From: JAYPWI01 sp964629575
Lineage (GTDB): Bacteria > Actinomycetota > Acidimicrobiia > Acidimicrobiales > Poriferisodalaceae
Assembly (NCBI GenBank): GCA_964629575.1
Contig: CAZVUM010000014.1
Coordinates: forward strand, 17,614-81,613
Direction: 5' to 3'
DNA length: 64,000 nucleotides
In this document: piece after piece, positions 34,796 through 42,400 of the stretch
Layout: every line of letters starts with the position of its first letter
Position numbering within the stretch: position 1 is the first letter of the stretch
Program-made: the position numbers and the translations under genes
Notes under the pieces: generated by a model
Told to the model about the DNA's origin: nothing
What the model saw: only the letters and a program-made list of their open reading frames with translations
Database searches by the model: none

Positions 34796-35941
34796 TCAAC
34801 GATCGCCAGGCGTCATGAAGAACCAGATCGGCTGCTTCACCCCGGCGTCAGCCATCGCCTGCCGCGCATCCATGATCACCTTGCCGGTTTCGGTCTGATC
34901 GAGGAACCATCGGGTCGTCGCGTAGGCGGCGGGCGTGCGATCAGAGAGCGCCAGCGCAGCGGTCTCGTAGTACCCGCGGATGTCCTGGCTCACCCGAGCG
35001 GGAATCCCGGGGATCCCCGCTTCCTTCCACGGAGTGCCCTCGGCGACCCGGACGAACGCTTCGATCGCGTCGATGACGTGGTCGGCGTCGACGGTCCGAT
35101 TGGCACCGACCCGCAGGCCGTACTTCTCGACGGCGCGGTCGTAGGCCGCGCGCAACCCACGTGCTTCGTCGACCGCGGGGTGCGCATCGGGGTCGTGGCG
35201 CGGCGGAAGCGGGCAGGACACCATCTCGGTGGGATCGTCCTCGATCGAGACGTCGTACTCCTCGAACACCGGCCCGGTCGCCTGCAACAGCTCGAAAGCC
35301 GCCTCGAGCACCTTGTGCTGAAAGTCCGGATCACCGGGGACACCCAGGGGACGTCCGAGCGGGAAGTCGCACCACAGACCACGCGGCGGAGCGGTGTTCT
35401 TGATCTGGTTCTTCTGCGACCCCAGGGCCACAGTGGCGATTCCGGCGGCCTCGAAGACGTGGGCGAGCGTACTCACGGTACGCGTGCACAGCGGTCAGAC
35501 GGGTGTGAGCAGAACAACGTCCACGCCCTGCTCGCGGAGGAACTTCGCCCCTGCGGGCCCCGTGTCCATCCGGATCGTCGCGAGGTCATACTGGTTGCCC
35601 GCGTACGCGAGGTGCACCTGGCTCACCGAGCCGACGATTCCCGCTTCTGCCAACTCATCGAGCCGATCGATCGGGAAGACGGTGTTGTAGTCGGCCGCAT
35701 AACCCGTGGCGTCGAAGTTGGGGCTCCAGTGACCGAGGATGTAGTCGCGGCGATCGGCGTGGAGCACCCGGTACGACGTGTCCGTCGGTTCGAAGTCCGC
35801 ATCGTCGGGGTGATGCAGCGAGGCCGAGGTGACGATCGCCACCTTCGCCTGTTCGAGGGGAACGGGGAGGGTGAACGCCGGATCCTCGAAGTCCGGCGTC
35901 TCGAGGTCCTCCGTCATGGCCTTGAGCGCGCGATCGGTCAT
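34796..35941 (-). CDS. GrdB/PrdB-like reductase, probable selenoprotein (in-frame TGA)
   Basis: Two open stretches (35941-35498 and 35494-34796) share one frame and are split only by TGA at 35495-35497. Joined, they give 381 residues with the order seen in the glycine/betaine/D-proline reductase selenoprotein-B-like family: AKVAIVTSASLH, TSYRVLHADRRD, an N..FPIDRLDELAEAGIVG stretch, GVDVVLLTPV, then TGA, PLCTRT, EAAGIATVALGSQ and PRGLWCDFPLGRPLGVPGD. TGA falls at the redox position, making U-P-L-C (UxxC). A hairpin of SECIS type follows at the right distance. ATG start, TAACCT 8 nt upstream. The protein probably reduces a C-N or other bond with electrons from thiols; the substrate is unknown. 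A nonsense-mutated pseudogene is the less likely alternative. The sel genes are not in this window. Confidence 0.85.
35458..35490 (-). promoter_or_regulatory. Candidate bacterial SECIS element
   Basis: Numbered from the T of the TGA codon, bases 15-31 form a perfect 6-bp stem GCGTAC/GTACGC with the 5-nt loop CGTGA (35467-35483). A lower stem TGTG/CACG (8-11 with 37-40) adds support across an internal loop. The loop starts 17 nt after the codon and has G at its second position, as in the published bacterial SECIS model. Coding overlaps it, as normal. Confidence 0.6.
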
Positions 35942-36051
35942 GACCGCGCAGGTTATTCGACGGACCTCGTCGGCCGCCCGATCAGCGGCGAGCTGCGTGG
36001 AGCACTGCTCGGCGGGCGCTGTCGAGGCGTCGGCGGCTCGCAGTCAGCTCG

Positions 36052-36151
36052 NNNNNNNNNNNNNNNNNNNNNNNNNNNNNNNNNNNNNNNNNNNNNNNNN
36101 NNNNNNNNNNNNNNNNNNNNNNNNNNNNNNNNNNNNNNNNNNNNNNNNNNN
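36052..36151. other. Assembly gap (100 N)
   Basis: A run of exactly 100 N of unknown true length. It cuts away the 5' part of an Lrp-type gene on the right. The flanks share no obvious overlap. The 110 bp to its left (35942-36051) is the upstream region of the selenoprotein gene and shows no recognisable Lrp N-terminus. Confidence 0.99.
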
Positions 36152-36482
36152 AACCATCAGCGTGCACGCCCACGTCCACGCCGAGATGCTCGGCCGGCCG
36201 ATCGAGGCGTTCATCGACTGCCGCCTCCGCCAGCCCGACGAAAGCGCCGAGTTCGACGATGCGGTCGCCGCAGATCCCCGCATCGAAGAGGCGGCGTTCG
36301 TGACCGGCAACTTCGACTACGTGTTGCGCGTCCACGTCGAGTCGACGACAGATCTCGACAGCCTCCTTGTCCTGCTACGTCGACACGGGGCCGCCGAGAC
36401 CAACACGAGGCTCATACTGCGGCGGTTCGGACCTCGGGGGATTCCGCTGGCGCCGGAGGCGGCGACCGCCGCATCCCGCTGA
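36152..36482 (+). CDS. Lrp/AsnC family regulator, 3' part only
   Basis: About 109 codons remain, corresponding to the ligand-binding RAM domain: GRPIEAFIDCRL, DPRIEEAAFVTGNFDYVLRV and NTRLILRRFG match the beta-alpha-beta pattern of Lrp/AsnC proteins. The N-terminal helix-turn-helix is lost in the assembly gap, so the start is unknown. The last 20 residues extend beyond the domain and overlap the convergent EamA gene by 71 bp, which is unusually long. Lrp regulators respond to amino acids; the neighbouring EamA exporter or the selenoprotein gene could be targets. Confidence 0.75.
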
Positions 36483-37374
36483 AGGACAGCGTCAGCACGC
36501 CGATCACCACGAGGGCGCCACCCAAGAGTTCGAGCACACCGAACCGTTCGTCGCGGATCAGCCACCCGAAGGTCACGCCGAACACCGGAGTGAGGTAGGC
36601 GGCAACCGAGGCCTGGATCGCTGGGGCTCGACGGAGAACCGTGGCGAAGAGGGCGAAGCTCACAGCAAGAGCTGGAACACCCGCGTAGACCAGTGGCCAC
36701 AACAGCCCGGGAACGAAGTCCGTGTCGCTCCAGTCCTCGAACACAGGCACGGCGAGGTGCAGGCAGACGCACGACATCATGATCTGCATTGCGACCAGCA
36801 TCACCGGGCTGACCTCGAGTGCGGCCGGCAGTCGTTTGTTCAACACTCCCCCGATCGCCCACATGACGGTGGCGATCAGCAAGAAGCCGACACCCGCGAG
36901 TGTGTTCCCGGAGTCGAAGGCGGGGAGCGCAAGCACTGAAGCGCCGACAAACCCGACACCGATGCCGAGGGCCCCGATGCGATTCGGGCGTTCACGGAGC
37001 ACCCACACGGCGATCACGGCGGTGAACAGCGGCATCGTCGCCGACAGCATTCCCGCGAGGCCGGCCGACACCCGAGAGACACCCAGGACGAGGGTTCCGC
37101 TGGAGATGGTGGTGATGGTCAGGCTGATCCACCAGATTGCGAGCCACTGATCCCGCGTCCGCGGAAACCGCTCCCGGCGCAACAGTGCGAAGGCGAGCAG
37201 GACCGGCCCGCCCACCGACGTGCGCAGCGCGGCGAGCGCTAGCGGCGTGGTGTGATCCAGCGCCCCCTTCATCACGCTGTAGTTGAGCCCGATCAACGCT
37301 GCGATCGAGATGACGAGGGCGAGTGTGACGAGATGAAAGGCCCTGCTGCCGTCAGACGTCGCCCCGCCGGTCAC
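36412..37374 (-). CDS. EamA/DMT family transporter
   Basis: A 320-residue carrier with about ten membrane helices in two EamA repeats (GLNYSVMKGALDHTTPLALA in the first, YAGVPALAVSFALFATVLRR and PVFGVTFGWLIRDERFG in the second). It probably exports a small metabolite. The start is GTG at 37374, overlapping the stop of the SDR gene (GTGA) with AGGGGG just upstream; the frame stays open to 37848 only as a shadow. Hence it is co-transcribed with the SDR. Confidence 0.85.
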   Translation of the reverse strand: MTGGATSDGSRAFHLVTLALVISIAALIGLNYSVMKGALDHTTPLALAALRTSVGGPVLLAFALLRRERFPRTRDQWLAIWWISLTITTISSGTLVLGVSRVSAGLAGMLSATMPLFTAVIAVWVLRERPNRIGALGIGVGFVGASVLALPAFDSGNTLAGVGFLLIATVMWAIGGVLNKRLPAALEVSPVMLVAMQIMMSCVCLHLAVPVFEDWSDTDFVPGLLWPLVYAGVPALAVSFALFATVLRRAPAIQASVAAYLTPVFGVTFGWLIRDERFGVLELLGGALVVIGVLTLSFSGMRRSPPPAPAESPEVRTAAV

Positions 37375-38147
37375 GCCCCCTCGAGCAGATCGATCGATCG
37401 CTGTCGCAGACGGCGCATCCCACGGAGCCACCGATCGGGGTCGCCGGCCTTGCGCTCCACGTAGGTCTGCACTTCGGGATGCGAGAGGATCATGAACCGC
37501 TCCTCGCGCATGGCATCGGTGATCACGTCGGCGACGTAGTCGGCTTCGACGATCCCATCGGTCCCGCCGTCGCCCAACTGCTGTGGCGCCATCGCGGTGT
37601 TGACGCCCTGCGGGCAGAGGACCGACACCCGAATCCCCTCGTCGCCGTGGGTGATCGAAAGTGTTTCGGCGAGCTTGATGCATGCCGCCTTGGTGACGCT
37701 GTAGGGCGCCGAGCCCACCGCTGCGAGGAGGCCAGCCGCGCTGGCCGTGTGGACGAGGTAGCCCTCGCCCCTCGCGACCATGGACGGGACGACGGCCCGC
37801 GCCGCGTACACGTGCGACATCACGTGCAGTTCCCACTGCGACTGCCACGCGTCGTTGTCCGCCTCGACTCCGCCCTCGGCGCCTGCGCCGGCGTTGGAGA
37901 AGAACACGTCGATGGGGCCGTGGTCGTTCTCGACCTGGTCGATCAGGGCGCGCACTGCGGCCTCGTCCGTCACGTCGAGCCCGACCCCGATGCAGCCGAT
38001 GTCGTCCGCGGCTGCCTGGGCCGCTGATTCGTCATAGTCGGCGACGACGACGGTTCTGGCCCCTTCGGCCAGCCACTTGCGCGCTGTCGCCGAGCCGATG
38101 CCGCCTCCGCCGCCGGTGATGATTGCCACCCGATCCCTGAGTTCCAT
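37371..38147 (-). CDS. SDR family oxidoreductase
   Basis: A 258-residue short-chain dehydrogenase with the cofactor loop TGGGGGIG, the aspartate in VADYDES that suggests NAD(H) preference, SNAGAGAE in place of the usual NNAG, and the catalytic YSVTK. Start ATG at 38147 has TAGTCT 7 nt upstream (leaderless pattern). It is followed by the EamA gene with a 4-bp overlap and diverges from the PPOX gene through a 78-bp region. Substrate unknown. Confidence 0.87.
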   Translation of the reverse strand: MELRDRVAIITGGGGGIGSATARKWLAEGARTVVVADYDESAAQAAADDIGCIGVGLDVTDEAAVRALIDQVENDHGPIDVFFSNAGAGAEGGVEADNDAWQSQWELHVMSHVYAARAVVPSMVARGEGYLVHTASAAGLLAAVGSAPYSVTKAACIKLAETLSITHGDEGIRVSVLCPQGVNTAMAPQQLGDGGTDGIVEADYVADVITDAMREERFMILSHPEVQTYVERKAGDPDRWLRGMRRLRQRSIDLLEGA

Positions 38148-38225
38148 GTGGCGGAGACTAGGCGGCTCGGACCGCTGTAGCTCCTGACCGAGCGGCGACC
38201 GGGGGTCGGCTCCTAGCATCGCCAC

Positions 38226-38669
38226 ATGTCGCGACGCAGCCAGATCGAGATGACCGACGCCGAGATCGAGGCCTACCTCAACGAGCCGCATCTGTGCACG
38301 ATCGGAACCATGGGTCCCCGTGGGACGATCCACATGGTGGCGATGAACTACGGGTTCCTCGACGGAGCCCCTGCGTTCTGGACATACAAGAAGGCGCAGA
38401 AGACCAAGAACCTCGAGCGCGACTCCACGATCTCCATGCTCGTCGACTCCGGTCGGCAGTACTCCGAGCTCCGAGGCGTGTCGATCCAGGGGACCGGCGA
38501 TGTGCTGCACGACGTGGACTCGGTGCTCGCGCTCGCCGATTCGATGGGCGAACGCTACGGACGCATGGGCGAAGACGCTCGGTCGTCAGCCCCGAAGCGC
38601 GCAGTCGTGAAGATCAACGCAGCGAAGATCCTGTCCTGGGACCACACCAAACTCGGCGGCGCGTACTGA
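38226..38669 (+). CDS. PPOX class F420-dependent / pyridoxamine-phosphate-oxidase-like protein
   Basis: A 147-residue split-barrel flavin-binding protein. Recognisable features are LCTIGTMGPRGTIHMVAMNY near the N-terminus, WTYKKAQKTKNLERD and GVSIQGTGDV, which match the split-barrel flavoproteins that bind FMN, haem or F420. In actinobacteria many of these use F420. ATG start, TAGCAT 6 nt upstream, no ribosome site, so likely leaderless. Two hairpins lie at its 3' end. Confidence 0.82.
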   Translation: MSRRSQIEMTDAEIEAYLNEPHLCTIGTMGPRGTIHMVAMNYGFLDGAPAFWTYKKAQKTKNLERDSTISMLVDSGRQYSELRGVSIQGTGDVLHDVDSVLALADSMGERYGRMGEDARSSAPKRAVVKINAAKILSWDHTKLGGAY

Positions 38670-38701
38670 GTACGCGGCCGGACGGTTCCGCGGAACCGTC
38701 C
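38660..38701 (+). terminator. Two adjacent palindromes ending the PPOX gene
   Basis: CGCGTACTGAGTACGCG (38660-38676) spans the stop codon as a perfect 17-bp odd palindrome. A second perfect palindrome of 22 bp with arms GGACGGTTCC/GGAACCGTCC joined by GC lies at 38680-38701. Together they probably terminate transcription. The remaining 38702-38862 holds no gene. Confidence 0.5.
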
Positions 38702-38862
38702 CGCTGCTTCGGCCCGCGCTCCGAGCGGTATCGGCTTCTGTGGTCGAAAGAGTTCGCTGAGCGAGCGCTATCGACCAAGTTTCCAGCGCTTCGCTGCTGC
38801 CCCACTCTGCCGGATGTCGCGGTCGAGTCCTAGCCATCTGCTACCGCCGACACGGCTCATGG

Positions 38863-39435
38863 TCAGCCAAGGGTTGGCCACTCTGGGCACGTTGCTCGGT
38901 AGGGCTCGCCTTGGGGGCCGAATTGCTCCCACTCCTCGAGCGTCATGTTCCGACCTGCGGCCCGGCACGCGATGGCCGGCCAGGTGTCAGGGTCGACGTT
39001 CCATACCAGGAAGTGATCGCCGACGCCGGTGATCAGCCGGGGTGCTCCATCCTGGCCACCGATCCGAATATCGGGGTCGTTGGGAAACACGTCGCCGACC
39101 TGGGCGCCGATCTCGAGATTCCACAAGCGTGCGGCGCCATCGCCGGCGATCAGCGTGTGGCGACCATCGCCGGAGAACCAGATCGGACCATCGACCACCT
39201 CGACGCCTCCGGTTCCGAGCAATGACCGACTCACCTCGAAGGTCTCCGGATCCCTGAGATCGATTCGACCGCTGCGGGTCACGGTCACGAGAAGCTGACC
39301 ATTCGGGCTGAACCTCAGCGCCACCACGTCGTCCCCCAGGTCGTGATTGTCGGCCACGAGCGACCAATCATCGCTCCGCCAGATCGCGCCACCACGTCGT
39401 CCCCCAGGTCGTGATTGTCGGCCACGAGCGACCAA
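38863..39435 (-). pseudogene. Frameshifted 3' part of the SARP-kinase-WD40 gene
   Basis: This open frame encodes the natural C-terminus of the upstream giant gene: the last WD40 blades (ALRFSPNGQLLVTVTRSG, WFSGDGRHTLIAGDGAARLW) and the ending NMTLEEWEQFGPQGEPY, RATCPEWP, which is typical for the ends of actinobacterial kinase/STAND-WD40 proteins. It is out of frame with the main gene only because of a 68-bp tandem duplication at 39318-39456. Its apparent TTG start lies inside the duplicated part and is not a real start. Confidence 0.75.
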
Positions 39436-42400
39436 TCATCGCTCCGCCAGATCGCGGCAGTCCCGTCTGCGTTCGCGGCGCCCAGCAGGGACTCGTCAGC
39501 GTTGAACGACAGGGACCCGACATGTCTCCCAGCATCGTCGAGCTCGACAACCACAATCCCTGTCGCGATTTCGTGCACTCGCACCCCAGTCGCTGCACCT
39601 ATTGCAATCAGCTTCCGGTCGCGGGTCAGGGCCTGGCCGGTCCATCCCGCGAAGGTGTCGATCGCCGGACCGAGGTCGACACCGGTGAGCGGATCGGTCA
39701 CCTGAAGGAAGAAGGGGTCGGGCGCGACGCGGCGCTTGGCGACAATCGCATCGCTAACAACATCGTGGAAGGCGTAGATCTCGTCCTCATGGAACTTTGT
39801 CGGCGTCGAGGTCGGCTCCGCGAGTTCGATCATGCCTCCGCGATAGCCCTCCAAGAACTCGTGGCGACGCGACGAGAGGTTGACTCGCGTTCCGTCACGA
39901 CTGATCGAAACCCAGTCGATCGCCGGGTCGTTCCTGGGAATGGGATCGGCGAGCAGGGTTGCGCCGTCCAGTGACCAGCGCCCGATTCCATCCCGCGACG
40001 AGACGAGCACGGAACGGCTGTCGGGAGTCAGCGCGATGTCCGTTGTCAGCCGCAGGTTTGTCTGCACGGCCTGCCCCACGAACTCCCCTGAGACTTCGTC
40101 CAGCCGGGTCACCAACCCGTTGGTGAGCAGCGCAACCAGCGACCCATCGGGTGCCCGCTCGATCTCCAGGATCTTCTGCCCCGACTCGTAGTAACGGACG
40201 CTGGGCAGGCCCGCCGAACGCGCCTGGTTTCCCTCTTGCACATTGAGCCAGTACAAGGTGACCCAGATGAGCTCGGTGCCATCGGCTGACAACGATGCTT
40301 GATAGGGAACATTCGCCCGCCGATTCTCGTCGTCCAGACCCTTGAGTAATCCCGATACCTGACGCTCCCACAGCAACTCCCCGTCAGCGCCGTCCCAGGC
40401 CCTGAGCCTGCCACCCGCCGAGGTGACGATCGACGCATCGACCGACCAGGCAAAGGCCGGCAGAGCGAGTATCTCGTGGGTGGGGTCGAATACCGAGTAC
40501 TCGGTCCAGAACCCCTCGACCAGCAGATCGTCGGCGTACTCGAAGTCCGCGACCGACTGCTCGGGATAGGCGTCCACTCTCCGGACGCCGCCCAACTCAT
40601 CGACCATCGTGAGTATCCCTGAGGAATCGAGAACCGCAGCAATGGAACCATCGGCCGTCACGGCCGCAGCGAAGGCCACGCCATCGAGCTGCAGCCGAAG
40701 CGGTGGCACACGTCCCGAGACCCTCACCACCTCGATCCGAGTGCGATCCTCAGCGAGCGAATAGACCACCGTGTCCGCACCGGCAGCCGCCACAGCACGT
40801 GGGGTCCGAGTCCCCTCGCCGAAGTTGAGGATGGTCGCTCCTACCGCAACGGCGGAGGACCACAGCTCCTCGCCGGTCTCGAGATCGTAGATGGCCGCCC
40901 CTGATTCCCCAGCCGCGAACACACGGTCAGATCCGAGGAGCTCGACCTTCTGAAAACTTCGACCCGCGCCGTAGCTGCCGAGGTAGGAACCCACCGACGT
41001 CAGAGCTCTCTGAAGGGCACCGGGCCCCTCGGCTACGGGGTCGCGATTGTGTGCCTCGGCGGCGAGCAGCAATCCGAGCTGTGGATCACCTGCCGCACGG
41101 AATCCGGCTTCGGATGCCAGCCGTCGCGTTTCGGAGACGTCGTGCTCGCGGACCGCATCTGCGGCGTTCTCCACCGCTACCGCCCTCTGGTCCCGCGCGT
41201 CGGAGCGCTGCTGGAATGCCACCAGCCCAGCGATCAGCGCGACTGCCGCAACCACCGCGGTTACCGCGAGCAGAGTGCGCAGACGCCTGATCCGCCGTCG
41301 CTCCGCGAACTCCTCCGCGGTGCGGAGGGCCTCCGACGCAGAGAGAAACTCGCGTTCCTGCTCGTTCAGATCGTCACCATGTTCGGCTACCCACGCCTGA
41401 GCTGCCTCCAGGCGACCGCCCCGGTACAGCTCTCCTGATTCTCGACCGGCCCTCACCCAGGCCGCCGCCGTCACCCCGAGATGTCGGTGGATGCGGAGAC
41501 CATCGCGGTCCTCGTTCAGCCATTCCCGCAACCTCGGCCACTCACGAATCAGTGCCTCGTGAGCCACTTCAACAGTGGGCTCGCGCGAGATCGGGTCGTG
41601 GTCGAAGGTCAAGAGGCGAGCGGCGCCGAATGCGTCCACTACGCCGGCCGCCGCGACCGGGAGCTCGGGGACCAGCACCCGGCGGCGCGTGTCCTCGGTC
41701 CCCTCACCTGGGGTCACCAACCTTGAGAACAGCTGCCTCGCCGCTCCTGCTCCATCGAGATCGAAGGACTCACACACCTCGTCGGCTCGACTGGCCAGCG
41801 CACCACTGATCCCACCGATCGCCTCGTACCCGTCGACGGTCATGCGGCCATCCGATCGCCGCTCGTAGAGCTCAGCCAGCGTGTACTGCACCAGCGGCAG
41901 CGGCGCGGCCTGACCGGCGACATCGGAGATGACAGCGGCCACGAGCGCCGGTTCGGCCAACACCCCGACGGACGCCGCCGGTCTGGTGATCGCCTCCTCC
42001 AGCTGCTCACCACTGAGAGGCGTCACGGCGATCGTGTTCACCCGCACCAATTCCGAGATAGCAGCGTGCTGCAACGGCCGATCCCAGAAATCTGCCCGAA
42101 GGGTGCACACAACTCGCACAGGGCAGCGCTCGTCGGTGATCGCCTCAGCAAGGGCGCCGAGGAAGTCCCCGGCCTCCTCGGCGCCTGCCAAGGTGAACAG
42201 CTCCTCGAACTGGTCGATCACCAGCACCAGCTCCGTGTCATCTTCGGGGATCGCCGTACGGATCGCCCGCGCTACTCCCCTCGGTCCATCACGAAGCTGT
42301 TCCAACAAGGCCCCACTGGAACCGGTGGACACACGCAACAGAGCGGTCTCGAGCTCCTCGAACGGATGCCGGCCCGGAACCATCGATGCAACGAGCGTGC

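Noticed and set aside
34796..35941. Two separate genes or a pseudogene with a nonsense mutation
   Set aside because: The stop is TGA, sits exactly at the redox position followed by PLC, the frame is otherwise intact, and a SECIS-like hairpin follows; selenocysteine explains all four facts.
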